Assembly: GCF_014207985.1 (NCBI RefSeq)
Contig: NZ_JACHMI010000001.1
Location: forward strand, 6,989,001-7,053,000
Reading direction: 5' to 3'
Source: Nonomuraea rubra
Lineage (GTDB): Bacteria > Actinomycetota > Actinomycetes > Streptosporangiales > Streptosporangiaceae
Length of the DNA: 64,000 bases
The notes beneath the pieces were generated by a model that saw only the letters and a program-made list of their open reading frames with translations, was not told the origin of the DNA and ran no database searches. Position numbers and translations under genes: made by a program. This document shows positions 17,377 through 28,200 of the stretch, in pieces. Numbering within the stretch: position 1 is the first letter of the stretch; each line of letters opens with the position of its first letter.

Positions 17377-18778
17377 CGTCGGGGGAACGGGAATGGGGAT
17401 GCAGCCGGCCGTCTTCCGTACGGAGCACGCGGTCGGCGCGGGCGGCGACGGCCGGGTCGTGGGTGACCGCGAGGACGGCGAGGCCGGTCTCGTGGCGCAG
17501 CGTGTCGATGAGGTCGAGGACCTGGGCGGCGGTCCGGGTGTCGAGGGCGGCGGTGATCTCGTCGGCCAGCAGCACGGCGGGCTCTCCCGCGAGTGCCCGG
17601 GCGAGCGCGACCCGCTGGCGTTGCCCGCCGGAGAGCGCGGCCGGGTAGCGATGTGCCAGGTCCTCCGGGAGGCCGACGGTGGCCAGCAGCCGGAGTGCCC
17701 CTGCGCGGGCGGTCCGGCGAGGCAGCCCGCGCAGGGTGCGCAGCGGGCGGGCGAGTGCCGCGCCGACGGTGCGGGCCGGGTTGAGCACGTCGAGGGGGTT
17801 CTGCCCGACCAGGGCCAGCGTCCGCACGGCGGCCGGGCTCCGCTCGATCACCGGCCAGGGCAGCGGCCGCCCGGCCACCGTGGCCTGGCCTTGTTCGGCG
17901 GGGTGCAGTCCGGCGAGCGCGCGCAACAGCGTGCTCTTGCCCGAGCCGGACGGCCCGAGCAGCGCCACGGCCTCCCCTGCCCGGATCGCGAGGTGCACGT
18001 CCGACAGCATCGGTGTCCCGCCTGGCGGCTGCGAGATCGTCATCCCGCGCACCTCCAGCACCGGCTCGCCTGCGATCACCGTGGGAGGGATCGCGGTCCT
18101 GGGCGCCGGGTCCGTCCCCTCGCCGGGGCCGAGCCGTACGACGTGGTCGGCCAGTTCGCGCACCAGGCCCCGGTCGTGGGAGACGACGAGGGTCACCGAG
18201 CGGCCGTCGCCGCGGCGGCGCCGTACGCGCGCCAGGGCGAGGGCGAGCGCGGCCGGGTCGAGCGCGCTGGTGGGTTCGTCCAGCACGAGCAGCTCTGGGT
18301 CCGCCGCCAGGGCGCGGGCGAGCGCCACGCGCTGCGCCTGCCCGCCCGAGAGCTGGTGTGGGCGGCGGTGGCCGAGGACGGCGGGGTCCAGACCCACCTC
18401 GGCGAGCGCCCGCTCCGCCGCTCCCGCGTCACGCGCGGACCCGGTCAGGGCCTCGCGCACGGCTGCCCGCGCGTCCAGCAGGGGATGCAGCGCGGAGGCT
18501 GGGTCCTGGCCGAGGAAGCCGACGGTGCGGCGCCGCCAGCGGCGCGGGGACCGCATCGGGGTGCCGTGCCATTCGATCCGGCCGCTGACCTGCCTCAGGC
18601 CGGGCGGCAGCGCGCCCAGCACGGCCCGCAGCACGGTCGTCTTGCCCGCCCCGGACGGTCCCACCAGGGCGAGCACCTCGCCGGGCGCGATCCGCAGGCT
18701 CAGCCGATCGACGATCACCGTTCCCGCCCTGTCGGTGACCGTGAGCTCGCGAACGGTCAGCCCGTCCCGGCCGCTCAT
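17345..18778 (-). CDS. Fused double ATPase of the Opp/Nik-type metallophore importer
   Basis: 477 residues with two complete ABC domains in one chain, equivalent to a DppD-DppF fusion. Domain 1 has Walker A GPSGAGKTT (about residues 36-44), signature LSGGQAQR and Walker B LLVLDEPTSALD. Domain 2 has GPSGSGKST, LSGGQRQR and LLADEITAALD. The second Walker B carries Ile where Pro is usual. The ATG at 18778 overlaps the upstream permease stop by 4 bases. It powers uptake through the two adjacent permeases, most likely of the metal-loaded siderophore-like product. Similar Opp/Nik-type systems import staphylopine-metal (CntABCDF). Confidence 0.85.
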   Translation of the reverse strand: MSGRDGLTVRELTVTDRAGTVIVDRLSLRIAPGEVLALVGPSGAGKTTVLRAVLGALPPGLRQVSGRIEWHGTPMRSPRRWRRRTVGFLGQDPASALHPLLDARAAVREALTGSARDAGAAERALAEVGLDPAVLGHRRPHQLSGGQAQRVALARALAADPELLVLDEPTSALDPAALALALARVRRRRGDGRSVTLVVSHDRGLVRELADHVVRLGPGEGTDPAPRTAIPPTVIAGEPVLEVRGMTISQPPGGTPMLSDVHLAIRAGEAVALLGPSGSGKSTLLRALAGLHPAEQGQATVAGRPLPWPVIERSPAAVRTLALVGQNPLDVLNPARTVGAALARPLRTLRGLPRRTARAGALRLLATVGLPEDLAHRYPAALSGGQRQRVALARALAGEPAVLLADEITAALDTRTAAQVLDLIDTLRHETGLAVLAVTHDPAVAARADRVLRTEDGRLHPHSRSPDDDRRPALDAP

Positions 18779-19749
18779 GGGAGGCCGTCCCGGGTGGCGA
18801 GGACGTGTGCGAATGCCGCCACGCTGCCGGCCAGGACCGCCAGGGCCACCGCCGGCGCGATCGCCGCCGCGGCGTTCAGCCCCAGGCCCTGGAGGTTCTC
18901 GCGGAGCATGGCGGCCCAGTCGGGCGCGGGCGGCGCCGGTCCGAAGCCGAGGACGTTGAGGGCGGCGGCGAGCTGCACGGCCAGCACCAGCCGCTGGCCG
19001 AGGTCCGCGCCGACGAGCCCGGCGTGCGCGGGCAGGACCTCGCGCAGCAGTACGGCACCGGCCCGCTCCCCGCGCGACAGCGCCGCCTCCACGTAGCCGG
19101 CGTGCCTGGCCGCGGCCGTTGCGTCGGCGACCACCCGCAGGGTCAGCGGCGTGCCGCCGAGCACGGTGCCGGCGACCACGGCCGCGGGGCCGGGCAGCGC
19201 CACCACCGCGAGCAGGGCGAGCAGCAGCAGGGGCAGGGCCAGCAGCAGGTCGGCGGCCCCGGCCGCGGTACGCCCGAGCCGGCCGCGGCTCCATCCCACC
19301 CACAACCCGCCGGCCACCCCCAGGGCCGAGGCCGTCGACGCGGCGGCCAGCGCGGTCAGGGTCAGGTCCCTGCCGCCGGCCAGCACCCTGGCGAGCACGT
19401 CCCTGCCCAGCGCGTCGGCGCCGAGCGGCAGGCCGGGCGCGGGCCCGGCCCACGGCGGCGCGACGATCGCGACCGGGTCGTGCCCGCCCGCCGCCCCGCC
19501 GCCGGCCGTGTCGAGGAGCACGGCCCCGCCGCCGGCCGTGTCGAGGAGGACGGTCCCGCCACCGAGCGCTACGAGGAGCACGGCTCCGGTCAAGGCCCCG
19601 AGGACGAGCGCGGCACGCGAGCGGCGCCGTCCCCCGGCATTCTGCCCGGCACGGACGTCCTGCCCAGCACGAATGTCCTTCCCGGCACGGACGTTCTGCC
19701 CCGCGCGGGCGTTCGGGGTCGGCCCGGTGGAGCCGTTCGCGTGCTTCAT
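18775..19749 (-). CDS. ABC transporter permease, DppC/NikC type
   Basis: 324 residues. After a cytoplasmic tail come several transmembrane segments. The EAA-type coupling loop is YVEAALSRGERAGAVLLREVLPAHAG. The N-terminus is odd: residues about 15-38 are four 6-residue units of the RAGQNV/RAGKDI type, and residues about 68-87 contain a duplicated VLLDTAGGGA beside the first membrane helix. Normal DppC proteins lack both. The ATG at 19749 overlaps the preceding permease by 4 bases. It forms the membrane channel with the next gene, and the fused ATPase supplies energy. Confidence 0.8.
   Translation of the reverse strand: MKHANGSTGPTPNARAGQNVRAGKDIRAGQDVRAGQNAGGRRRSRAALVLGALTGAVLLVALGGGTVLLDTAGGGAVLLDTAGGGAAGGHDPVAIVAPPWAGPAPGLPLGADALGRDVLARVLAGGRDLTLTALAAASTASALGVAGGLWVGWSRGRLGRTAAGAADLLLALPLLLLALLAVVALPGPAAVVAGTVLGGTPLTLRVVADATAAARHAGYVEAALSRGERAGAVLLREVLPAHAGLVGADLGQRLVLAVQLAAALNVLGFGPAPPAPDWAAMLRENLQGLGLNAAAAIAPAVALAVLAGSVAAFAHVLATRDGLP
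19496..19713. repeat. Two minisatellites inside the permease gene
   Basis: About 19637-19713 holds four 18-base units encoding RAG(Q/K)(N/D)(V/I). About 19496-19560 holds two near-identical 30-base units encoding VLLDTAGGGA. Both keep the reading frame. Confidence 0.7.
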
Positions 19750-20693
19750 GGGCGTGCCGTTTCCCGACGCCGGCCGGGGGCGGCGGCGTCGGCGGCGGTG
19801 AGGCCGGCCACGACGACGGCGGCGGCCAGCAGGGCGACGCTCTGGACGACCGGCACGTCCCTCGTCGAGATGGCCGTGACCAGCAGCTCCCCCAGCCCGG
19901 CCAGCCCGAACAGGGTCTCCGCCACGGCGGTGCCCGCGACCAGCCCGCCGAGGGTGACGGCGAGGAGCCGGGTGGCGGGCGCCGCGATCATCGGCAGCAC
20001 GTACCGGAGCACGATCGTGGCGGGCGGCAGGCCGCGCAGCTCGGCGTCACGCACGTAGGGCCGGGTCACCACGTCCCCGATCGCCCCGCGGAGCAGGGCG
20101 GCGCCGTACGCGGCGATCGGGAGCGCGAGCGTGAGCACGGGAAGCGCGAGCAGATCGGGCCGGCTCCAGGCGGGCTCTCCGGCGGGCAGCATCGAGACCG
20201 GCGGGAACAGCCCCCAGCCCGCCGACAGCCAGGCCACCAGCGCGGCGGCCACCACGGCCTGGGGCAGCGCCGCCCCTGCCACGATGACGGCGTTCGCCGG
20301 GTGCCGCAGCCACCCGGGCCCGCGTACGGCGGCCCAGGCCAGGGCCGCCGTGAGGGGCACGCCGACGGCCAGCGCCAGCACGGCCAGGGTGAGCGTCACG
20401 CCGGCCCGCTGCGCGACCAGCTCGCCGATCGGCCGGCCGGTGATGAGCGACACTCCCGGATCGCCGGTCAGCACGCCCGCCAGCCAGTCCAGGTAGCGGA
20501 CGTGGAGGGGACGGTCCAGCCCCTGCTCCGCCCGCAACCGGGCCAGCTCCCCCGGCCCGGCACGGCCGCCGCCGAGGACGTCCGCCGCGTCACCCGGTAG
20601 CGCCGCCGTGCACAGGAAGATCACCACCGAGGCGGCGGCCATCAGCAGCACAGCCCTGGCCGGCACGCGGGCGGGCCACGGCATTCGCGACAC
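19746..20693 (-). CDS. ABC transporter permease, DppB/NikB type
   Basis: 315 residues. It has an N-terminal membrane anchor (VLLMAAASVVIFLCTAALPGD) and the DppB-like loop LRAEQGLDRPLHVRYLDWLAG. The coupling loop is VRDAELRGLPPATIVLRYVLPMI, and further membrane helices follow. The GTG at 20693 begins one base after the stop of the binding-protein gene; an in-frame ATG at 20684 is an alternative. It is the usual first permease of an Opp/Dpp/Nik system and pairs with the DppC-type protein encoded next. Confidence 0.83.
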   Translation of the reverse strand: MSRMPWPARVPARAVLLMAAASVVIFLCTAALPGDAADVLGGGRAGPGELARLRAEQGLDRPLHVRYLDWLAGVLTGDPGVSLITGRPIGELVAQRAGVTLTLAVLALAVGVPLTAALAWAAVRGPGWLRHPANAVIVAGAALPQAVVAAALVAWLSAGWGLFPPVSMLPAGEPAWSRPDLLALPVLTLALPIAAYGAALLRGAIGDVVTRPYVRDAELRGLPPATIVLRYVLPMIAAPATRLLAVTLGGLVAGTAVAETLFGLAGLGELLVTAISTRDVPVVQSVALLAAAVVVAGLTAADAAAPGRRRETARP

Positions 20694-20694
20694 C

Positions 20695-22224
20695 TCAGCC
20701 GTCCAGGCTCACCTGGTCGATGAACGCCGAGGCGAAGCCGATCCCCTCGGGCACGCCGCTCAGCCCGGCCCTTGCCAGGTCAAGGCGGTCGCTGAGCGCC
20801 CAGATCGCGTAGCCGCCCTGGTCGCGGAGCTCCGCCTGGAGGTCACCGAGGAGCGCGCGCCGCTCGGTGTCGTCCGGCTCGGCCAGGGCCTTGCCGAGCT
20901 TCGCCGACCAGGTGCGGTCCTGCCATGCCGTCTCGTTGGTCGGGGAGCCGGGCGTGAGCGCCACCCGCACCACGTCGAGGAACGGGATGCCTCCCAGGTA
21001 GCTGAGGTAGAAGGGTTTGCGGGCGTAGACGGCGGAGAAGTAGGTGTCGGCCGGCTCCACGGCCACCTTCACCCGCATCCCGATCTCGGCGAGCTGCTGG
21101 GCGATCAGCGTGGCGGCGCTGTCCATGCCCGGGTAGGCGGTGGTGGTGTGCAGCGTGAGGTCGACGCCGTCCGCGAGCCCTGCCTCCGACATCAGCTTCC
21201 TGGCCTGGGCGAGGTCGCGGGTGCGCTGGCGCAGGGTCGCCGGGCTGGTCGGGTCCTTGGGGGTGATGAGGTCGTTGCCGATCTCGCCGTAGCCGAGGAA
21301 GACGGTGTCCAGGAGCTGCTGCCGGTCGAGGGCGAGCCGGACGGCCTGGCGTACCCGCAGGTCGTCGAACGGCTTGGTGTCCAGGCGCATGACCAGCGGG
21401 TACAGGGTGGCGCCCGGGCGGCGCAGCAGCCGTACCGCGCTGTTGCCCTCCTGCTGCCTGGCCAGCGTGGCGGGCACTCCCCCGGCCAGGTCGACCTGGC
21501 CGGACAGCAGTGCCTGGGCGCGTGCCTGCGGGTCGGGCACGGCGCGTACCTCGATGGTGCTGGCGGGCGGCTTGGGGCCCCACCAGTCGTCGTTGCGCTC
21601 GTACACCACCGCTTGGGCGCCGCCCTTGTCCGTCGGACGGAACGGGCCGGAGCCCGGCACCGGCTTGCCGAAGTCGTCGCTGCCCTCCGGCACGACGAAC
21701 GTCGCGCCCTCCAGCGCCTTGCCGACCTCGGCGTAGGGCTTCCTGGTCACCAGCTCGAAGGTGGTGTCGTCGATCGTCGTGGAGGCGTCGAGGTCGAACA
21801 TGGCCATGCGCCCGAAGTTCTCCGCCGCCTTCCTGCCCATCCTGCGCAGCGAGAACAGCGCGTCGGCGGCCCTGACCGGGCGGCCGTCGGAGAAGGTGGC
21901 GTCGCCGCGGATGGTGACGCGCCACCTGGTCAGGGTGGCGTCGGGCCGCCACGCGGTCGCCAGGCGCGGCTTGGTGGAGCCGTCGGCGCCGGGAACGGTG
22001 AGGACGTCGTAGGTCAGGGCCATCCTGACGACGTCGCTCTCGCCGGGCAGCAGACCGTGCGGGTCGGTGACGGCGTTGGAGGGCGAGCCGGGCGCGGCGT
22101 AGCGCACGGTACCGGTCGCGGTGCTCTTGGCCGGTGAGGAGCCTGGCGCGGTCCCGGAGCAGCCCGCCAGGAGGGCGACCGCGGTGACGACCGCCGCTGA
22201 CCGGCGGCGGAGCTGGGTGTGCAT
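20695..22224 (-). CDS. Extracellular solute-binding lipoprotein (SBP_bac_5, NikA/DppA-like)
   Basis: 509 residues. A lipoprotein signal with lipobox LLAGC puts Cys22 at the membrane. The fold follows family 5: YDVLTVPGADGSTKPRLATAW, FSDGRPVRAADALFSLRRM, GPFRP, VRQAVRLALDRQQLLDTVFLGYG, then a C-terminal domain. It captures the ligand for the two permeases. Family 5 proteins bind peptides, nickel complexes or opine-type metallophores. Placement inside a Zur-controlled synthetase operon points to the cognate metallophore-zinc complex. Its ribosome site GAAAGG lies in the last codons of the PKS/NRPS gene, implying coupled translation. Confidence 0.85.
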   Translation of the reverse strand: MHTQLRRRSAAVVTAVALLAGCSGTAPGSSPAKSTATGTVRYAAPGSPSNAVTDPHGLLPGESDVVRMALTYDVLTVPGADGSTKPRLATAWRPDATLTRWRVTIRGDATFSDGRPVRAADALFSLRRMGRKAAENFGRMAMFDLDASTTIDDTTFELVTRKPYAEVGKALEGATFVVPEGSDDFGKPVPGSGPFRPTDKGGAQAVVYERNDDWWGPKPPASTIEVRAVPDPQARAQALLSGQVDLAGGVPATLARQQEGNSAVRLLRRPGATLYPLVMRLDTKPFDDLRVRQAVRLALDRQQLLDTVFLGYGEIGNDLITPKDPTSPATLRQRTRDLAQARKLMSEAGLADGVDLTLHTTTAYPGMDSAATLIAQQLAEIGMRVKVAVEPADTYFSAVYARKPFYLSYLGGIPFLDVVRVALTPGSPTNETAWQDRTWSAKLGKALAEPDDTERRALLGDLQAELRDQGGYAIWALSDRLDLARAGLSGVPEGIGFASAFIDQVSLDG

Positions 22225-22226
22225 GG

Positions 22227-25200
22227 TTACCTTTCTCGAAGTCGCGCCAGCGCCCTGTCGAGCGCGGCGTTGATCTGGCGGGCCACGGCGGGCAGCGCGG
22301 GAGGGTGCAGCAGGCCGTAGTGGTGGGCGTCCACGCCGGTGGCCTCGACGGGTCCGGCCAGGTAGCGTCCCCAGCCGAGGTCGGGCCGGCCCGGCGGGGT
22401 GTCGTCGACGCCCATCCCGATGCCCGAGTTGCGGGGTGAGGGCCGCTCTGCCCGGATCAGCAGGGTGACCGTGTCCGGGTCGGCCAGGCGGCCCGGGGTG
22501 TGGGCGGCCAGCGCGCGCAGGTGCCTGGCGAACACGGCCACCCGCCCCGCCAGGTCCTCGCCGCGGCCGAGCAGCCGGTGCTCGCGCAGCCGGTCGGCGA
22601 CCGCGCTCATGCGCCGCTCCTCCGGCACGTCGCCGATGCTCAGGTCGATGCCGAGGTACGCCTCCAGGGCGTGCAGGTGCCGGACCGTCACCTGCCATTC
22701 GATCTCGGCGGCGCCGTGGCCGGGGACCTCGCGGATGAGCGCGGGGTCGTTGGAGTCGAGCAGCGCCAGCAGCGCGGTGTGGCGGCCTGTGGCGTGCAGG
22801 TGCCGGGCCATCTCCTGGGCCACGGTGCCGCCCATCGACCAGCCGCCCAGCAGCCAGGGGCCCTCCCCCGGGCCGCCGGAGGCGTCGATCGCCCGCACGT
22901 ACTGCTCGGCGATGCCCTCGACGGTCTCCGGCCCCGGGCCGTACGCGCCGGCCAGCTCGGGGTCGGCGAGCGCCACGACGTTCACTCGGGGGTCCAGCAG
23001 CCGGGACAGCTCGGCGTAGCACAGCACGTCGCCGCCCGAGGGGTGGGCGAGGTACAGGGTGGGGCGGGGCTCTCCGCCCGGCTCGGCACGCAGCGGCAGC
23101 ACGATGTCCCGTACGGGGCTCGCCGCGACCGGACGTGGTGCGGTCTCGATGGAGGAGGGGACGCCGTCGCCGGGCGGTCGTGCCGCGACGGCGTGGCCCG
23201 GCTCGGGCCTGGTCCAGGCGGCGGGCGATCCGGCCAGCTCGCGCACCTGGGCCACGTGGCCGGCGATCGCCGCCTCCAGCTCGTCGGCCGGCAGGACGCC
23301 GTCCAGGGCGTCCCATTGCAGGCGCAGCTCGCCGTCGTGTTCGAGCACCTGGTGGTCGAGCCAGGTCTGCGGGGTCTGGGAGAGCGCGTACACCTGCTCG
23401 CCCGCCCACTCCAGGTGGCCGCCGCCGTCCACCAGGTCCGTGATGCCGAGCGCGCTGGTGAACACCACGGGCACCGGCCGTACCTCTCCCGTCCTGGCGG
23501 CCTGCTCGGCGAGCACGTCCAGTGCGGAGAAGCCCCGGTGGTCGAGGTCCTCGAACATCCGCCCCTGGGTGGCCGCGGCCCGGCCGGCGAAGGCGGCGGC
23601 GGGCTCGGCGGGCACCTCGTGCAGCAGCAGGGAGGTGAAGTCGCCGACCACCCGGTTGACGTGCGGGTGGATGGCCGGGCGGTCGAAGAGGGTGAGCGTC
23701 ACGCAGAACCCGGCCGATCCCGACCAGCGGGCCAGCGCGTCGGCGTAGACGGTCAGCAGCGCCGCCGCCGGGGTGACCCGGTGCCGGGCGGCGGCCTCCC
23801 TGAACGCCGCCCACTCGCCGGGGGTGAGCCGCGCCGAGCGGCGTACGAACCTGGGGGGCGTCCCGTCCGGATCGCGGACCGGCAGGCGGGGCGGGCCGGG
23901 AAGCGTGCCGAGGCGCCGGCGCCAGTAGCGTGCGGCGCGGTCGTCGCCCCGGCGCTCCAGGGCGGCGGCGCAGGCCGCCGGGTGCAGCTCCAGCGGCGGC
24001 AGCGGGACGTCAGGACGGGTGTAGAGGGCGTGCAGCTCGGACTCGATGATCCACCAGCTGGCGGCGTCGCAGATGAGCACGTCCACCCCGATGAAGAGCC
24101 TGATCACGTCTCCGGGCAGCCGGGCCGCCTGGATCTGCGCCAGCGGCCAGCGGTCGGGCGGGCCGGGCCTGGTGGACAGCCTCTCCCGCAGGACCGCCAG
24201 CCGCTCCGCCCGGCGCTCCGGGGTCATCGCGGTCAGGTCGTGCGTCCTGATCCGGTAGCGCGGCAGGTCGTCCAGCACGCGCAGGCGTCCCTCGGGCGTG
24301 GCCACGGCGCGGAGCATGGGGTGGCGGTTCACGACCTGGTTCCACGCCTCCTCGAAACGGGCGAGGTCGAGGCCGTGGCAGTCGTACTCCAGGGAGAAGT
24401 GGCAGGGCAGGTCTCCCCACTGGTAGCCGCCGTTCCGCCCGATCCAGTAGGCGTGCTGGACGCGGGTCATCGCGAAGGTGCCGTCGCCGTCGAGGACGTC
24501 CTCCGCCGGTGTGACCTCCGGGTCCGGCCCGGAGCCCGCCGATTCGAGCAGCTTGGCCATTCCCGCCACGGTGGGCGCGGCCAGCAGGTCCCGCATGCCC
24601 GGCCGTACGCCGAAGCGTTCGCCCAGCGCGGCCAGCATCCGCACGCCCAGCAGGGAGTGGCCGCCGAGAGCGAAGAAGTCGGCGCCGGGATCGGTCACCG
24701 GAACGCCGAACAGCTCCGACCACAGCCCGGCCACCACCTGCTCGGCCGGTGACAGGTGTGTCACGTCGCCGCCGGTGGCCGCGATCGTCCTGGGGCGGCC
24801 TGCCTCGGCGATGCGCGGGTTGAGGTCGGTCGCGGCGATGGACACGATCGGTGGGGACATTCCGGGCTCGCGCGCGGCCAGCAGCCGGTCCAGTGCCCTG
24901 GTGCCGGTGGCGGCGTCGAGCGCGCCGGCGAGGACGACGGTGGCCTCGGTGCCGTCGTCCGCCACCCGCCAGCCGTCCCAGACCGCGCTGACCCACCGGG
25001 TGGGGCCGGGTGCGGCGAGGCCGAGCGCGTCCATCGCGGCGTTGGCGGCGGCGTACGGGCCCATGCCGACGCCGCCGACCAGGGTGGTGACCGAGGACAT
25101 GAGGAGTACCGTCCCGGGGCGGCGCTCCGCCGGGAGCGCGGTGATCGCGTCGCGGAGCGCCAGCGCTCCGCCGGCCTTGGCCCGTACGTGCCCGATGACC

Positions 25201-28200
25201 TGCTGCGTGGCCTGCTCGGTGGCCTGCGTGACCTCCTCCGTTGCCTGCTCGGTGGCCTGCCCTGTGGCCTGCCCTGTGGCCTGCTCGGTGGCCTGCCCGG
25301 TGGCGAGCGCGCGCAGCGGGTCCAGCCTCGCTCCGGCGACCACGCCTGCCGCGTGGACGATGAGCTCGATCGGGCCGCCGGTGGAGAGCTCCTCGATCAG
25401 GGCCGCGGTCGCTGCGGGATCGGTGGCGTCGCAGATCCGCACGTCGACACCGGTCTCGGCGAGCGCTGCCGGCCGGCGGTCCGCCGTACGCGAGGTGACG
25501 ACCACGCGGTGTCCGCGTGCGGCCAGATGGCTGGCGAACAGCCGGCCGACAGCCCCGAGACCGCCGGTGATCAGCACGGTGCCCGGCTGTGTGCCGCCTA
25601 CCCCGGTGGCGGGCGGGGTGGCGGCTGCCGCGGTGGCGGGCGGGGTCCACGGTGCCAGGCGGCGTCGCCACCTGGACGAGCCCCGGAGGGCGGTCTCCGT
25701 TCCCGCTTCGAAGGCGGCGAGCTCGCGCAGCACGGCACGGGCCTCGGCGGGGGGATCGGCCGGTGTGCCCAGGTCGAGCGTGGCCCACCGGAGGCCGGGC
25801 TGCTCCTGGCCCAGCACTCGCGGGAGCACGCGGACGGCCGCCTGCGCCGGGCGGGGTGGCGGGTCGCCGCCCACCTGCTCGCCGTGCCGGGTGACCAGGA
25901 GCAGGCGCGGCTGCCCGGCCTGCTCCGCCGCCACGGCGGCGACCTCACCGAACGCGAGCACGGCAGCGCAGACGGCCTCGGTCTCCGATTCGTCGGCCCC
26001 GGCACCGGTGTCCCATTCGCCGGCCCCGGCCCCGGCCCCGGCCCTGGCGTCGGTGTCGGTGCCCGCGGCCTTGGTATCGGTGTCGGGATCGTCGGGTTCG
26101 GCATGGGCGTCGGGATCGGCGGCCCCGTCACTGGCGTCGGGTTCGGCCGCCTCGGCGCCGGAGTCGGGTTGGGCGGCTGCGGGAACGGCGTCTTCCGTCG
26201 CCACCGCGACGAGCCCGGTCAGGGGTGCCGTGGGGTCGGCCGGTTCCAGGCGTGCGCGCAGCTCGTCCGCCAGAGCGCCGGTGCCGATCACCGTCCAGCG
26301 CCCGGCCGGGATCGGGGCCGGGCCGGTGGGGAGGATCTGGCTCCAGACCGGGACCTGCAGCGGCTCATCCGCATCGATCTCGGATGACGTGTCCGAGGAA
26401 GGGGGGTCGATCCACAGGCGGCGGCGCTGAAAGGCGTACCCGGGCGCGTGCACCCGCCGCCGGCCGGATGCGGGCAGCGCGGCCAGGTCCACCGGCCGGC
26501 CATGAGCCCACAGCGTGCCGGCGGCCTCCCGCACGCCGGCCGACTCCGGCTCCCCCGCCAGCAACGTGGTCACGACCGACCGCAGGCCGGGCAGGGCGTT
26601 CCTGCGGGCGAGGGCCGACAGGGCGCTTCCCGGCCCGACTTCCACGAGCAGGGGCTCGTCCTCGGGGCCGAGTGCCGCGCGCAGGGCCTGCGCGAATCGT
26701 ACGGGCTCGCGTAGCTGCCGCGTCCAGTGGCCGGCGTCCGCCAGCTCGGCGCCGATCGAGGCGCCGGTGACCGTGCTGAACACGGGCACGGTGGGGGCGC
26801 CGCCCGTCAACCCTGCCAGGGCCGTGCCCAGGCCCGGCAGCTCCGGCTCCATCAGGCGGGAGTGCATCGCGGCGTCCACCCGCAGCCTCGTGCCCGGGAT
26901 GTGACGTCCGCGCAGCTCGTCCGCCAGGCGGTCGATGGCCGCCGCGGGCCCGGACACCACGCACGCCGCCGGGGCGTTGACGGCGGCGAGGTCGAGGCCG
27001 GGGTGGTGCGACAGCAGCTCGCGTACGTCGTCCTCGCCGAGCGGCACCGCGAGCATCGAGCCGCCGCCGGCGGCTCTGGCCGCGGCGGCGCACCGGGCGG
27101 CGACCAGCCTGGCGGCTTCCGGAAGCGGCAGCGCGCCGCTGACGGCGGCGGCCGTGCACTCGCCCAGGCTGTGCCCGACGAGGGCGTCGGGCACGATGCC
27201 CCACGACTCCAGCAGCCGTGCCATCCCGTACGACACGGCGAAGACGGCCGGCAGCCCGAAGCCGGCGTCGCGGACGCGGGCCTCGGCGATCGCCGGATCC
27301 ATGGCGTCGCGGACGTCGGCCCCCAGCGGGGGAAGCAGCAGCTCCGCGCACTCGTCCACGGCCCGGGCGAAGACCGGCTCGTCCCGGTAGAGCTCGCCGC
27401 CCATCCCGGGGTACGCGCTCCCCGCGCCGGGGAAGGCGAACACCAGGCGCGTGGCGGCGGCCCTGACGGGGGTCGCCGCGGCCAGCCCGGCCCGGCCCAC
27501 GCCCGCCACCCGGTAGGCCAGCTCGGCCCGCCCCACGGCCAGCGTGTAGGCGAGATCGTCCTCGCCGGGCTCCGGCCGGGACGCGACGGCGCGGGCGGTG
27601 GCGATCGCCGCCTCGGCGGTGGCGCCCGAGACGGCCAGCAGCTGAGGCCGCCGGTCGGCGGGAACGGGCGGGCGGCGCGGGGCCGGCCCGAGCACCGCGT
27701 GGCAGTTGGTGCCGCCGATGCCGAACGAGCTGACCCCCGCCAGGGAGGGCGTGTCCCAGTCGCGGGTCTCGGCGATGACCTCGAACGGCGAGCCTTCCAG
27801 GCCGAGCAGCGGGTTGAGCGGGTGGGCGTGCAGCGACGCGGGCAGCACCCGGTGCCGTACCGCGAGGACCGCCTTGATGAACGAGGCGATGCCGGCGGCC
27901 GAGTTGGCGTGCCCGATGTTGCCCTTCACCGAGCCGAGCCCGCACCACGCCGGCCCGGTGTCGCCGAACACCCGTCGCAGCGCGGCCACCTCGATGGGGT
28001 CGCCGAGCGCGGTGGCGGTGCCGTGCGCCTCGATGAGCCCGATCTCGCGCGGCGACGCGCCGGCCACCGCGAGCGCTTCGGCCACCGCCCGGGCCTGGCC
28101 GCGCATGGACGGCGCGGTGAACCCCGCCTTGTCGGCCCCGTCGTTGTTCACCGCCGAGCCGTGCAGCACGGCGAGCACCGGGTCGCCGCCGGCCAGCGCG

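Noticed and set aside
20695..23814. A fused 1000-residue protein upstream of the solute-binding lipoprotein
   Set aside because: The first 500 residues are an out-of-frame Arg/Pro-rich translation of the PKS-NRPS gene. The lipoprotein signal starts at ATG 22224.
25195..25312. CRISPR-like repeat array
   Set aside because: Units are 12 bases, contiguous without spacers, in frame inside the KR domain; a coding minisatellite.
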